A DNA stretch of 64,000 nucleotides from Methylobacterium sp. E-066 (GCF_022829635.1 NZ_JAKSYO010000088.1:62001-126000); one strand, 5' to 3'. Shown: positions 51,856 to 61,387, counted from the stretch's first letter. Program-made: numbers and translations. Notes: generated by a model not told the origin, from the letters alone.

Positions 51856-52827
51856 TCAGGCATGGTGGGCGGCGTCCTCGTCCTCGTCCTCGTCGAGTTC
51901 GGGATCGGCCTCGACGGTCTCGCCGCACAGGTAGCGCGCCTGGACCTCGGCGACACGGCGAGCCGCCTGCGCGTGACGGGTCGACACGAGGCTGTCCGGG
52001 CCGAGGTCCCCGCCGCGCTTGGCCGTGAGCAGGTCCGGGTCGCCCCACCTTTCGAGAAGTGCCTGGAAGGCATCATGCCGGCTGGCGTCGAAGGCGATGC
52101 GCTGTCCCATCATGTCCTTGTAGGGGTGCGCCGGATGAATGCCGGCGCAGGGAACCCAGCCCGTCGGGATCGGAGTGGTCGCCGCATGCGTGCGGCCGCC
52201 TCGCAGGAGCTTGGGGAGGACGTGGCTGTGAGGGCCCTCCGGGCTGGTGCCGCCGGGCCCCGGGATCGGGGCATAGACCTCGATGCGGCCGATCCGGGCG
52301 AGGAACACCCGGTGCGGGCTCAGCGCCACGAGTTGGCGACCGATGGGGCTCGAAGGGTCGAACAGGGGAAGCCCGACACCGGACCGGAGACAGGCGATGG
52401 CCTCCGGGTCGCTCGTGCGCACGCAGGCGTCGACCGCGAGGAGGCTGAGACCCAAATCGAACAGGATGGCGTCCCGGTCTCGTTCGCGGGCGGCGTCCCG
52501 GTCCGGGCCGAGCTCCGTTACCACGCCGCGCCGGTTCATCGCGCAACGCGCTTCCGGCAGGCACAGGGCGACGGCGTGGTTCCAGCCTGACATGACCGCG
52601 GTCTCGTAGGCCACCGGTCGCAGGTCGGGACTGGGAGCGAGCGCGATTGCGCCCCGCTCCGTCGATAGGCCCATGCGCCCATCCGGCAGCAGCGACGTGG
52701 CCTCGTCGGGGTCGCGCATGAACTCGGCGATGGCCCCGAAGCTGCCGAGGCTCCAGGCGGTGCCGGAATCGGCCAGTGCCTCCCGCAGTAGGGTCGTGAC
52801 CGCGTCAGCCCGTGATGGTGACGTCAT
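51856..52827 (-). CDS. Unknown protein in the corrinoid uptake operon (323 aa)
   Basis: I do not recognise this soluble protein with confidence. It has a helical N-terminus, a middle part with SLLAVDACVRTSDPEAIACL, and a His/Pro/Gly-rich stretch (HSHVLPKLLRGGRTH, then IPTGWVPCAGIHPAHPYKDMM) that could be a metal or ligand site. It ends in a run of acidic residues (DPELDEDEDEDAAHHA). There is no signal peptide. Its start lies inside the last 23 bases of btuD, and the kinase gene follows 11 bases after its stop, so it is an integral part of the operon. A role in corrinoid handling is inferred from position only. Confidence 0.7.
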   Translation of the reverse strand: MTSPSRADAVTTLLREALADSGTAWSLGSFGAIAEFMRDPDEATSLLPDGRMGLSTERGAIALAPSPDLRPVAYETAVMSGWNHAVALCLPEARCAMNRRGVVTELGPDRDAARERDRDAILFDLGLSLLAVDACVRTSDPEAIACLRSGVGLPLFDPSSPIGRQLVALSPHRVFLARIGRIEVYAPIPGPGGTSPEGPHSHVLPKLLRGGRTHAATTPIPTGWVPCAGIHPAHPYKDMMGQRIAFDASRHDAFQALLERWGDPDLLTAKRGGDLGPDSLVSTRHAQAARRVAEVQARYLCGETVEADPELDEDEDEDAAHHA

Positions 52828-53623
52828 CGCGTTCCTCCGTCGTCGTAGCCCCTGACCGCGCCCAAGGCAGGATGTATCGTGTTCCGTCCGAAGCCCAGCC
52901 CCGCTCGGCCCTGACGCCGAACGCCTCGGCCAATAGGACGTCGGTCAGGGCCTCCTCCGGGGTGCCGTCCGCGACGAGGCGGCCACCAGCCAGCACGACG
53001 ATGCGGTCACAGAACCTGGCCGCGAGCGTCAGGTCGTGCAGCACGGCGACGACGCCGGTGCCGTCCCTGGAGACGGCCTGCAGAAGCGCCATCGCGTCGA
53101 GTTGGTGCGCAGGGTCGAGGGCCGTGACCGGTTCGTCGACGAGAAGCCACGGCGCCTCGACCGCGAGCGCCCGGGCGAGCAGGACGCGCATGCGCTCGCC
53201 CGAGGACAGGGTCGGCTCGCTTCGGCCGGCGAGGTGGAGGATGTCGGTGCGCACCATCGCCCGTGCGACCCCGGCATCGTCGGCCTGGGACGAGGATGCG
53301 AAGGCGCGCCGGTGCGGCAATCGGCCGAGCGCCACGATCTCGCGAACCGTCATCGGCCAGCCGACGCTACCCCCCTGGAACAGGGCGGCGATTCGGCGGG
53401 CCCGTTCGTCGCGTCCCATGGCGGCCAGCGGACGGCCATCGAGGGTGATCCGGCCCCGAATCGGGATGATCAGCCCCGCCAGAACGCGAAGCAGCGTGGT
53501 CTTGCCGGCTCCGTTCGGGCCAACCAGCCCGACGAAGCGGCCGGGCTCCAGGGCGAGACCGATGTCCGAGAGGATGGTCCGTCCATCCAGCGTCACCTGG
53601 GCATCCTGCAGGCCGAGGCTCAT
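52805..53623 (-). CDS. btuD: Corrinoid ABC importer ATPase
   Basis: The 272-residue protein is an ABC ATPase of the FecE/BtuD group. Walker A is GLVGPNGAGKTTLLRVLAGL, the Q-loop region is IAALFQGG, the signature is TLSSGERMRVLLARAL, Walker B is LLVDEPVTALDP, and the switch His is in VAVLHDLTLAARFCD. It powers the permease encoded just upstream; its ATG overlaps the permease stop (ATGA). The cobalamin riboswitch upstream of the operon makes a corrinoid the likely substrate, although the protein alone would fit haem or siderophore import. The last 23 bases overlap the next gene. Confidence 0.88.
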   Translation of the reverse strand: MSLGLQDAQVTLDGRTILSDIGLALEPGRFVGLVGPNGAGKTTLLRVLAGLIIPIRGRITLDGRPLAAMGRDERARRIAALFQGGSVGWPMTVREIVALGRLPHRRAFASSSQADDAGVARAMVRTDILHLAGRSEPTLSSGERMRVLLARALAVEAPWLLVDEPVTALDPAHQLDAMALLQAVSRDGTGVVAVLHDLTLAARFCDRIVVLAGGRLVADGTPEEALTDVLLAEAFGVRAERGWASDGTRYILPWARSGATTTEERDDVTITG

Positions 53624-54666
53624 GCCCGCCTCCCGCGGCTGCGCAGGAGCAGCACGATCAGGAATGGCGCCCCGACCAGCGCCGTCACCACGCCAAGCTT
53701 AAGTTCCGGCCGGGTGGCGAGCAGGCGCACGCCGATATCCGCCGCGAGAACCAGGATCGCTCCCGCGAGGCCGCTCGGCAGCAGACAGGCGCCGGGACGG
53801 GCACCGACGAGGGATCGCATCAGATGCGGTACGACAAGGCCGACGAAGCCGATGGCGCCTGAAACCGCGACACCGCTTCCGACGGCCAGGGCCGCACCCG
53901 TGACGAGACGCAGGCGCACTGAGACCAGGCCGACCCCGAGGCTCGCGGCGGTGTCCTCACCAAGCGTGAGGGCATCGAGGGCGGAGCCGGTCGACAGCAT
54001 GAGGGCCCAGCCGACAGCCATCAGCGGCAGGCATAGGAGGACGTAGTCGAGGCTGCGGTCGCTGAGCGAGCCCATCAACCAGAACACGATCTCCAGGGCC
54101 GCGTAGGGGTTCGGCGACAGGTTCAGCGCCAGCGCGGTCAAAGCACCGGCTAGGCTCGACAGCCCGACTCCTGCGAGGATCAGCCCAAGGGTGCTGCTGC
54201 CGCGGGCGGCGAGGGCGTTCAGGAGGAGCGCGGCGACGCCGGCGCCGGCGATGCCGCCGAGCGGTAGGGCAAGGCTCACGGTAGCGGCGAAACCGCCGTA
54301 GAAGACGATGACCGCGCCCAGCGCCGCCGCCGACGAAATGCCGAGGATGCCGGGGTCCGCGAGCGGGTTGCGCAGGTAGCCCTGCATCGCCGCGCCGGTC
54401 AGACCGAGGCTGAAGCCGACCAGGGCTCCCAGTAGCGCGCGCGGAATACGAAGCTCCCAAAGGACCAGGGCCGGCAGCGTCGTGCGACCGGCGACGAGGT
54501 CTGCGAAGGCGGCGGGCACGTCGAAGGGCGCGTAGCCGATGGCGATGGAGGCGAGCGTCAGCGCGACGACGGCGATGCCGAGGATAGCGATGACGGCGCG
54601 CCGGCCCCGCGGCGTGCCGAGGCGCCGGGATGCCGGGGGGCTGAGCGTGGTGATGGGGGCATTCAT
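53620..54666 (-). CDS. btuC: Corrinoid ABC importer permease
   Basis: This FecCD/BtuC family membrane protein of 348 residues has about ten hydrophobic segments. The hallmarks LGLTGAAMQGYLRNPLADPGILGISSAAALGA (residues about 91-122) and GAIGFVGLVVPHLMR (about 271-285) are present. A TSxALDALTLGEDTAASLG-like coupling region (GSALDALTLGEDTAASLGVG) contacts the ATPase. Its ATG overlaps the btuF stop and its stop overlaps the btuD ATG, so btuF-C-D are coupled. It should carry the ligand across the inner membrane. Confidence 0.9.
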   Translation of the reverse strand: MNAPITTLSPPASRRLGTPRGRRAVIAILGIAVVALTLASIAIGYAPFDVPAAFADLVAGRTTLPALVLWELRIPRALLGALVGFSLGLTGAAMQGYLRNPLADPGILGISSAAALGAVIVFYGGFAATVSLALPLGGIAGAGVAALLLNALAARGSSTLGLILAGVGLSSLAGALTALALNLSPNPYAALEIVFWLMGSLSDRSLDYVLLCLPLMAVGWALMLSTGSALDALTLGEDTAASLGVGLVSVRLRLVTGAALAVGSGVAVSGAIGFVGLVVPHLMRSLVGARPGACLLPSGLAGAILVLAADIGVRLLATRPELKLGVVTALVGAPFLIVLLLRSRGRRA

Positions 54667-55496
54667 GGTCCGGGCGCCCGTTCGTTCGCAGCCTCGGCGA
54701 GCCGCGCCACGACTTCCGCGACCTGTGGCCCCGGACAGGTCCAGAAGCGGTTTGGAATGTCGACCGTCCGATGCGCTCGTGCGAGAGCCCGAAAAACCGG
54801 ATGGTGCAGGAGGGTATCGGCCAAGGAAGGCCAGCCTGGCGCGCCTTCGTCGACGACGATAAGGTCCGGGTTCGCCAGCGCCGCGGCTTCGAGGGGCACC
54901 TGCCCGAAGCGGTCACGCCCGATCTCGGCCGAGACGTTGACGAGGCCGGCGGCGCGGATCAGCGCGTCCCCGAAGCCGCCGGGCGCGACCGTGAAGGCGT
55001 TCGGACGCATCACCAAGGCGCGAAGGGGCTGCCTGGCCGGCACGATGGCGGCGAGACGTGCATCGAGCGCCGCGACCATGGCATCGCCCCGTTCGGGATG
55101 GCCGAGCGCCGCCGCGACCTGCCGGATCTGGGCGCGGACGCCGTCGAGGTCGACCGGCACGCCGAGTTCGAGCACGGGGGCGCCGACGCGCTTGAGCATG
55201 CCCACCGTCGTGCGTGTCGTGAAGGCACCTGCGATCACAAGGTCGGGCTTCAGGGCCACGACCTCTTCGGTCAGGCCCCGCGTCACTGGCAGCCCGACCG
55301 CCTCGGCCGCGACCGTCGACCCGCGCGGGTCGCGGGCGAGGTAGGTGACGGCCAGCACCTGACCGCGGTCCGCCAGCCGCAGGACGAGCTCGTCGGCGCA
55401 CAGGTTCATCGAGACCACCCGTACGGGTGCCGCCGCCGCGCCGAACGGCACGACGGACAAAATGGCCACGAGGGCGATCATGAGCCGAGACGGCAT
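54663..55496 (-). CDS. btuF: Periplasmic corrinoid-binding protein
   Basis: This protein of 277 residues has a signal peptide (MPSRLMIALVAILSVVPFGA, cleavage near AAA-AP). It then begins RVVSMNLCADELVLRLADRGQVLAVTYLARDP, the usual opening of BtuF-like helical-backbone binding proteins. Later parts include LKPDLVIAGAFTTRTT and NPDLIVVDEGAPGWPSL. It would hand cobalamin or cobinamide to BtuCD. It starts 8 bases after the btuB stop and overlaps btuC. Ligand identity is inferred from the riboswitch and the operon. Confidence 0.87.
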   Translation of the reverse strand: MPSRLMIALVAILSVVPFGAAAAPVRVVSMNLCADELVLRLADRGQVLAVTYLARDPRGSTVAAEAVGLPVTRGLTEEVVALKPDLVIAGAFTTRTTVGMLKRVGAPVLELGVPVDLDGVRAQIRQVAAALGHPERGDAMVAALDARLAAIVPARQPLRALVMRPNAFTVAPGGFGDALIRAAGLVNVSAEIGRDRFGQVPLEAAALANPDLIVVDEGAPGWPSLADTLLHHPVFRALARAHRTVDIPNRFWTCPGPQVAEVVARLAEAANERAPGP

Positions 55497-55504
55497 CCGC
55501 GACC

Positions 55505-57475
55505 TCAGAACGACGTCACGCGGACGCCGCCGTAGACGGCAAGCCCCGGCCCCTGGAACCCGGTCGGGTTCTGGTAGCGCTGGTCGAACAGGTTATCGAT
55601 CCGCCCGAACACCGTCAGGGTCTCGCTCCATGCGTAGTTCACCGAGAGGTTCACCAGCGTGAAGCCGGGGGCCTTCAGGCGGGGAACGGAGAAGTCGCGG
55701 CTGCCGTCCACGAACGACCCCAGCACGATGAGCGTGCCGGTCATGGTCAAGCCCGGCATCAGGTTCCAGATCGCGGTCGCGCTGACCTTGTTGCGTGGCC
55801 GGCGCAGCAACTCTTGGTGGGCGATCTCGTCCTTCGTCACCGTGGTGGTCCAGTCGAGCCGCCCACTCCAGAACTCGTTGAAGCGCAGGGCGACGAAGCT
55901 TTCGGTGCCGTAGGCGGTCGCCCGGCCGACGTTCACGTTGGTCGAGAAGGTCGGGTAGTAGGCCGTCTGAATGAGGTTCTTGAAGTCGGTCTGATAGTAG
56001 GTCGCACCCACGGTCATGAACCCATCGAACAGCGGCTGCTCGAAGCCGCCGTCGAACCCGAAGCTTTCCTCCGGCCGCAGGTTCGGGTTCCCGAAGAAGC
56101 GGAAACCCGGGTAGTCCTGATAGAGCTGGCTCAGGGTCGGCGGCTTGAAACCGGTGCCGACGCTGCCCTTCAGGCGGGTCTCGGTGCCGGGCACGATGTA
56201 GCTCGGCGCCACCCGGAAGGTGGTCGCGCCGCCGAACTGATCGTTCGCGTCGTGGCGGATGTTGGCGACCAGCGCAGCTCCCGCGAAGGGCGTCGTCTGA
56301 AGCTCGGCGAAGCCCGCGGTGTTGCCGTTGGACCGGTCGATGCCGGTCGTCTCGAAGCGCTCATCCTCGCGCTGGGCACCGAACAGCACGAGGTTGCCGG
56401 GCGAGAATTGCCAGTCGCCGCGGTAATCGAACCGGGTTCGTTCACCGAGGTAGGTGGTGGGCGTCGGCGGCGCTAGCGGGTCGAGCGGGCCGGCGAACAG
56501 GCGGTCGAACTTGGAGTAATTCGCCCCGAAGACGTTGTGGAAGCCCGGCACCGGCGTCCACTCGGCCTCACCGCGCATGATCAACTGCTGCTGATCGTTG
56601 AGGTTACGGTACGGCAGCGGCGCGTACGGGAAGCCGCCGTCGGCCTGATCTAGATACGCACTATCGGAGAAGCGCAGGACGTAGTTGAGACGGAACTCGT
56701 CGGTGAGTTGCGCCCCGAGCTTGGTCGAGACCGTCTTGATGTCGGTGAAGGCTGTCCGCAGCGGCACGCCGCGGGGCAGCAGCTCGAACGGGGTGATCTG
56801 GACGGCGGATTGCCGGATGTGGCCGACCGAGACCGAGTAGTCGAAGATCCCCTCCGAGCCCGAGATATTGCCGAACTGGTTGAAGGTGCCGAACGAGCCG
56901 CCCTCGACGGTCGCCGTTGCCCGAGCCGGCCCTTCGCCACGCTTGGTCACGACGGAGATGACGCCGCCGATGGCGTCGGCTCCGTAGAGGCCGCTCTGCG
57001 GCCCGCGCAACACCTCGATCCGCGAAAGGTCGTAGGTCTGCAACTGGCTGAAGTCGAAGGCGCGGTTTGGGGTCGAGGGGTCGTTGACGTCGATACCGTC
57101 GATCTGGACCTTCACGTGGTTCGAGTTGGTTCCGCGGATGAAGACCGAAGTTTGACCGCCGGCGCCGCCGGTCTGCACGACGTTGAGGCCGGGCACCTGC
57201 TGGAGGGCATCCGGCACCGTCCGGCGCTGCTGCTCCTGTAGCAGGCGGTCGGTGAGCACGGTGACACTCGATCCCGTGTTGGCGATCGGCGTCGGCACGC
57301 CGGTGGCTGAGACCGAGATCTCGGACAGGGAGACCGCGGCCTGTGCGCCTCCCTGAATATCGGCGAACGGCGCAGCGACCTGCTGCGCGAGGGCGGGAAT
57401 GGAGACGAGCAGCGCGGATACGGCGCAGGACAGCGCTAGGCTGCGCCGAAGCGCGGAGGGGACGGAACAGGACAC
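55505..57475 (-). CDS. btuB: TonB-dependent outer-membrane receptor for cobalamin
   Basis: The 656-residue outer-membrane barrel has a signal peptide ending ALAQQ. A TonB-box-like segment (SLSEISVSATGV) is followed by the plug domain (TVLTDRLLQEQQRRTVPDALQQVPGLNVV, FIRGTNSNHVKVQIDGIDVND, IEVLRGPQSGLYGADAIGGVISV), and the barrel ends in an aromatic residue (VRVTSF). This is the BtuB/cirA-like layout. A cobalamin riboswitch about 130 bases upstream on the same strand makes corrinoid the probable substrate. It is the first gene of an operon running through btuF, btuC, btuD, an unknown gene and a P-loop kinase gene. Confidence 0.9.
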   Translation of the reverse strand: MSCSVPSALRRSLALSCAVSALLVSIPALAQQVAAPFADIQGGAQAAVSLSEISVSATGVPTPIANTGSSVTVLTDRLLQEQQRRTVPDALQQVPGLNVVQTGGAGGQTSVFIRGTNSNHVKVQIDGIDVNDPSTPNRAFDFSQLQTYDLSRIEVLRGPQSGLYGADAIGGVISVVTKRGEGPARATATVEGGSFGTFNQFGNISGSEGIFDYSVSVGHIRQSAVQITPFELLPRGVPLRTAFTDIKTVSTKLGAQLTDEFRLNYVLRFSDSAYLDQADGGFPYAPLPYRNLNDQQQLIMRGEAEWTPVPGFHNVFGANYSKFDRLFAGPLDPLAPPTPTTYLGERTRFDYRGDWQFSPGNLVLFGAQREDERFETTGIDRSNGNTAGFAELQTTPFAGAALVANIRHDANDQFGGATTFRVAPSYIVPGTETRLKGSVGTGFKPPTLSQLYQDYPGFRFFGNPNLRPEESFGFDGGFEQPLFDGFMTVGATYYQTDFKNLIQTAYYPTFSTNVNVGRATAYGTESFVALRFNEFWSGRLDWTTTVTKDEIAHQELLRRPRNKVSATAIWNLMPGLTMTGTLIVLGSFVDGSRDFSVPRLKAPGFTLVNLSVNYAWSETLTVFGRIDNLFDQRYQNPTGFQGPGLAVYGGVRVTSF

Positions 57476-57604
57476 GGGACGGCCTCGGGGGACGGCTGTG
57501 GCACGTCACCGCGAACGAGGCCTCGGCGGCCGCGTCCTCAAGGGAACCACGGCGCCGCGACACCTCCCAGGACACCCCGCCCGGCAAGCTCCGCGTGTGA
57601 CCAC

Positions 57605-57795
57605 GGCTGACGGCAGGTCTCCTGGCTCGCGGGTCGTCGCCCTCTCATCGTCTTCCCGGGCGAGGCCGCCCAGTGACGTCGTGATGAAGGACTCGCCGCT
57701 TACAGTTGCGGGGGCAGCCGCGGCATCGGCCGAGCCCTCACGGGCGTGACCTCACCGCGTTCCCTTTTGATCCCCGAGGGGAACCGTCTTCTCCA
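57605..57795 (-). ncRNA. Cobalamin riboswitch
   Basis: Read on the minus strand, the leader shows GGGAACGCGGTGAGGTCAC, then GGCTGCCCCCGCAACTGTAA, then GTCACTGGG, GGGAAGA and finally the B12-box-like GAGCCAGGAGACCTGCC at about 57612-57628. The order and spacing are those of the cobalamin (B12) element. It lies about 130 bases upstream of the btuB start. High adenosylcobalamin should fold it and shut off the uptake operon. Confidence 0.93.
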
Positions 57796-58170
57796 CGCTA
57801 GATGGAGCATTCCTAATCCGTCAACGCAGGTGCGCACGTTCCTGTGGTGTGTGCTTTTCCAGCCTCGTTCCACAATCCACCAGTCTGTTCGACGAATGGA
57901 TTGTGTCGGAAGCGGAACGTCCGCTTCCAAATGGAAGGCCAAAGTCTGGTTCCCACGCTTAGCGGCCGGTTGAGCCGGTGCGATTTTAGTGTGGGCAACG
58001 GAGCGACCGGCGGTAGTTCGCTATGGGTGCGCCTTTCTCAGACCGGCGCTTGCGGTTGCTTGCGACCCAACCTTGCCGGCCGCAGCGGTCTGCCGGGTGC
58101 CCAAAAGCAGTCGTTCGTCCTGCCCCTTTCAACGGTACCGCGCCCGTCTTCGTGCATGGGTACGACCAGG
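57796..58170. other. Intergenic region with two adjacent hairpins
   Basis: This stretch is less GC-rich than its surroundings and I find no convincing gene. CACAATCCA (57871-57879) pairs with TGGATTGTG (57897-57905), and directly next to it GGAAGCGGA (57908-57916) pairs with TCCGCTTCC (57920-57928) around a 3-base loop. The btuB transcript promoter should lie at the left edge of this region; the right part follows the stop of the YcnI-PCuAC gene. Confidence 0.45.
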
Positions 58171-59130
58171 TCAGTGCTCGTGCTGATGCTCGCCCGCGTT
58201 CGGAACCTGTGCCGTGATGCCTTCCACGGTGAACGCCACCGGAACCGTTCCGGCTGTCTCGAAGGTCAGCGTGCCATCCACCGTGTCGCCTTTCATCAGC
58301 GGCTGTTTCAGGTCGGTGAACATCAGGTGGTAGCCGCCGGGCTTGAGCGTCACGGTCTCCCCGGGCTTGATCACGAGGCCACCTTCGACGGGGGCCATCT
58401 TCATCACGCCGCCGTCCATCGACATGGAATGCACCTCGCCGCGGTTCGCCCTCTCAAGGGAGGCTCCAGTGAGTTTGTCCGGCTCGGTTCCGGTGTTGGT
58501 GATGCTAAGATAGCCGCCGGCCACCTTGGCGCCGTTCGGCGTGGCGCGCGCCCATGGGGCCTGAATGGACAGGGTGCCGGCCCTGATCGCGGTCACCGCC
58601 GGAGCGGCCGTTCGTGCGGCGACGATACGAACCCCGGGGGCGGGCTGCTTCAGGTCTCGGGTGGATGTCCCCGCCGTAGGGATCTCGCTCCAGCTCTGGC
58701 TGCCCGCCTCGCAGTCTTGCTGCACCGGAAAATAGACGGTCTGGCCGGGCGTAAAGGCGTCCGAGACACGCGCGAAGAACGTGAACTCGTCCACTTGGTC
58801 GTCGGGCAGGCTGCCGCCGGCCCAGGTGATGCTCTTCACCCCTTCCGAGATCGCCCCGTGGTAGTAGGGATAGGCCTTGGCGTAGGCGCCCTTGGTGGTC
58901 GTCACCCGCCAGCCGGGCTTGGGCATCGGCTTGGCGCCGACGACCCCCTCCGGGATGGTAACGCTGACCTGGGTGGTCGATGACCCGGCGCAGCCGTGGG
59001 TGATCTGAACGACACCGCGGTAGGCGGCATCCGGAGTGGCTTCCTTGTGCTCCAGCACGGCGTGCGCCCAGGCCCCCGTCACCGGAAGGACGAGGAAACC
59101 TGCGAGCGTGAGGCGGAGGGTAATGGGCAT
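58171..59130 (-). CDS. YcnI (DUF1775)-PCuAC copper chaperone fusion
   Basis: The 319-residue periplasmic protein has a signal peptide ending GAWA, so the mature protein would start with His (HAVLEHKEATPDAAYRG). This is the N-terminal His that binds copper in YcnI-type domains (residues about 23-170, including ITHGCAGSSTTQVSVTIPEG). A linker leads to a PCuAC domain (about 185-305) with its copper ligands in HSMSMDGGVMKM and GGYHLMF. The tail HQHEH adds possible ligands. Fusion of the two copper-binding domains suggests handover between them. The TonB receptor gene lies about 106 bases upstream on the same strand, and a DUF2946-like gene lies above that. This fits an uptake or cuproenzyme-assembly cassette. 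Confidence 0.88.
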   Translation of the reverse strand: MPITLRLTLAGFLVLPVTGAWAHAVLEHKEATPDAAYRGVVQITHGCAGSSTTQVSVTIPEGVVGAKPMPKPGWRVTTTKGAYAKAYPYYHGAISEGVKSITWAGGSLPDDQVDEFTFFARVSDAFTPGQTVYFPVQQDCEAGSQSWSEIPTAGTSTRDLKQPAPGVRIVAARTAAPAVTAIRAGTLSIQAPWARATPNGAKVAGGYLSITNTGTEPDKLTGASLERANRGEVHSMSMDGGVMKMAPVEGGLVIKPGETVTLKPGGYHLMFTDLKQPLMKGDTVDGTLTFETAGTVPVAFTVEGITAQVPNAGEHQHEH

Positions 59131-59236
59131 GCTTTGCCTCTAAGAGTGATCGCGTGATGTAGAGACCGGGTCGCCGACACGCCCCCGGCCCCGATGGAGC
59201 CGCGGTCGCCGCGGCGACCGCAGGATCGGCGCGGGT

Positions 59237-61387
59237 TCAGAACGAGGCGCGGATGCCGCCGAACACGCTGCGGCCGTTGCCGGGATAGAAGGCGGCGAGC
59301 GCGCCCGCCCCGCCGGCGGTGGCCGCCGCGTTGGTCACGACGGAAATGTCCGAGATGTAGCGCGCGTTCGTGAGGTTGCGGGCGTCCACGAACAGCGACA
59401 CTCCGTTCTTGAAGTCTATGCCGGTCTGCACGTTGAACAGCGCGTAGCCCGGCACCTGCAAGGTGTTGGCGTGGTCGGCGAAGGCGCCCTGTGGCACCCA
59501 GTCGAGCGATGGCGAGAGGTAGAACCCGCTCGGATGGGCATAGCTCAGGATCGTGCGCAGGACGTCCGTCGGGATGCCGGCGATGCGGTTGTTGCCGAAC
59601 ACCGGATCGCCGACGAAGCGGAAGTCGTTGTGTGTCCAGATCTGCGTCACGGTCAGGGTGTCGCCCACGCCGGTGAGATCGCGCACCACATCGAGCGAGA
59701 CCGCCGCCTCGACGCCCTGGTGGACCGAGCGCGGCGTGTTGAAGGTAGCCGCCGGGATGTTGAGGCCCGGGTTGATCGAGAAGTTGATCAGCTCGTTGTG
59801 AATGTCGGCCCGGTAGAGGGTCACGTCGAAGCCGATGCGGTCGATCTTGCCGCGGGCTCCGGTCTCGTAGGTCACGGCGCGTTGGGCCCGTAGGGGCACG
59901 AAGGTGGTGCTCAGGGTGTTCTGCTGCACGAGGTCGGAGAAGTCCGGCACGTCGCGCGAGCGGGTCACGTCGCCGAACACCTGCACGTCCGGCAGCGGTT
60001 GCCACAGCAGGCCGATCTTCGGGTTGATGCCGTCGTAGGTCGTGTTGCCGAACTGGGCGACGGGGCTGGCCGCCAGGCCGCCCTTGTTGCTGTAGGTGCG
60101 GTTCGAGGAGAACGCCTTGGCGCCAGCCATCAGCGCCACGTCGGGCAGGAACCAGAAACGGTTCTCGCCGTAGGCCTCGTAGTTCGAGGCGCTCTGCAGG
60201 CTATTGAGCGTCTGCGTGCCTCGCTGACCGCGGACGTTGACGAACTGCAGCGCCGAGTTCTCGCCGGCGAAGGCGCGCAGGCCCAGGATCGTGTCGTTGC
60301 GGAAGCCGCCGACGTCGAAGGTGCCGGCCCAGTGCGGGCTGATCCCGTAGGTCCAGCCGTCCTGGTCGATCGCCTGGAAGATCGGGTGGTACAGGCTCTT
60401 GTGGATCGCCCAGGTGTCGATGTCGAGCTTGCCCACGTCGAGCAGGAACGAGGTGCGGTTGGCGATCCGCTCGGTCTCGACCTTGCGCGATTGGTTGCCG
60501 GTGATGGCGGTGGGGTTGGCCAGTGTCGGGGTGAGGAAACTCTGACCGAGCGTCAGCGTGCCGGGCAGCTTCTGGTCGGTGATGTAGACGCCCGCGTAGA
60601 AGCGCGTCTCGATGCCCGGGGCGATCTGGTAGCCGACGTTGGCGTTGAAGTTCTTCGTCGCCTGCGCCTCGTGAGCGCGGTACCCATCCGAATTGGTGAT
60701 CGTGGCGTTGACGAGCACGTCGAGGGGCCCGTCGATGCGAGAGACCTGAGCCTGCTCGCGGATCGTGCCGAAGCTGCCGCCGTCGATGCGCAGGATATTG
60801 GGGGCGAAGGCCGTGTAGGCGGTTGGCGTGACGAAGTTGACCGCGCCGCCAAGGGTTGTGGCACCGAAGGTCAAAGCGTTGCCACCCTTGTAGACCTCGA
60901 CCGAACGCAGGGCGAGGGGGTCGATCTGATAGAAGTCGCCGCTGCCATCGGCGAGGTTGATCGGGATGCCGTCCTGCAGCAGTTCGAGCCCGCGCAGGTG
61001 GAAGCCGCGGCTGATCCCCGAGCCGCGGATGGAGAGGCGCAACTCCTGGCCGTAGCGCTCCTGGACGTAGACCCCAGGGGTATCCTTGAGCACGTCGCGG
61101 ATCGTGTTGGCGTAGCGGTTCTGAAAGTCTTTGGCGTCGACGAACGCGACGGACCCGACGGTCGCGTTCACCGCGGCGCGCTGGCGGTCGACGCTTGGCA
61201 CGGTGATCGAGCCGGCGCTCTCGCCCGCCCGCGGTGAGGTGCCGACACTCGGCGTAGCGGCCCCTGCGACGCTGAGTTCTGGCAGGGTGACGGCTTGGGA
61301 GGCTGCGGTCTGGGCGAAGGCCGACGTGCAGGCGAGCAGCGTCAGCAACAGGGCGGCGCAAAGCTCGACCCGTGGAAAGCGGTACAT
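59237..61387 (-). CDS. TonB-dependent outer-membrane receptor, probably for copper
   Basis: The 716-residue protein has a signal peptide ending SAFAQ, a TonB-box-like segment (QAVTLPELSVAG) and a plug domain (FQNRYANTIRDVLKDTPGVYVQE, LSIRGSGISRGFHLRGLELLQDGIPINLADG, VEVYKGGNALTFGATTLGGAVNFVTPT). The 22-strand-type barrel ends GGIRASF. The plug resembles FecA/OprC-like receptors. The YcnI-PCuAC gene follows and a Cys/His-containing DUF2946-like gene precedes it on the same strand, so copper or a copper chelate is the most likely substrate. An iron siderophore is possible, since a second FecCDE-type importer is encoded about 1.8 kb upstream. Confidence 0.82.
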   Translation of the reverse strand: MYRFPRVELCAALLLTLLACTSAFAQTAASQAVTLPELSVAGAATPSVGTSPRAGESAGSITVPSVDRQRAAVNATVGSVAFVDAKDFQNRYANTIRDVLKDTPGVYVQERYGQELRLSIRGSGISRGFHLRGLELLQDGIPINLADGSGDFYQIDPLALRSVEVYKGGNALTFGATTLGGAVNFVTPTAYTAFAPNILRIDGGSFGTIREQAQVSRIDGPLDVLVNATITNSDGYRAHEAQATKNFNANVGYQIAPGIETRFYAGVYITDQKLPGTLTLGQSFLTPTLANPTAITGNQSRKVETERIANRTSFLLDVGKLDIDTWAIHKSLYHPIFQAIDQDGWTYGISPHWAGTFDVGGFRNDTILGLRAFAGENSALQFVNVRGQRGTQTLNSLQSASNYEAYGENRFWFLPDVALMAGAKAFSSNRTYSNKGGLAASPVAQFGNTTYDGINPKIGLLWQPLPDVQVFGDVTRSRDVPDFSDLVQQNTLSTTFVPLRAQRAVTYETGARGKIDRIGFDVTLYRADIHNELINFSINPGLNIPAATFNTPRSVHQGVEAAVSLDVVRDLTGVGDTLTVTQIWTHNDFRFVGDPVFGNNRIAGIPTDVLRTILSYAHPSGFYLSPSLDWVPQGAFADHANTLQVPGYALFNVQTGIDFKNGVSLFVDARNLTNARYISDISVVTNAAATAGGAGALAAFYPGNGRSVFGGIRASF

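Noticed and set aside
57844..58983. A 379-codon plus-strand frame over the YcnI-PCuAC gene
   Set aside because: The minus-strand gene has a signal peptide and two clear domains; the plus frame is its shadow.
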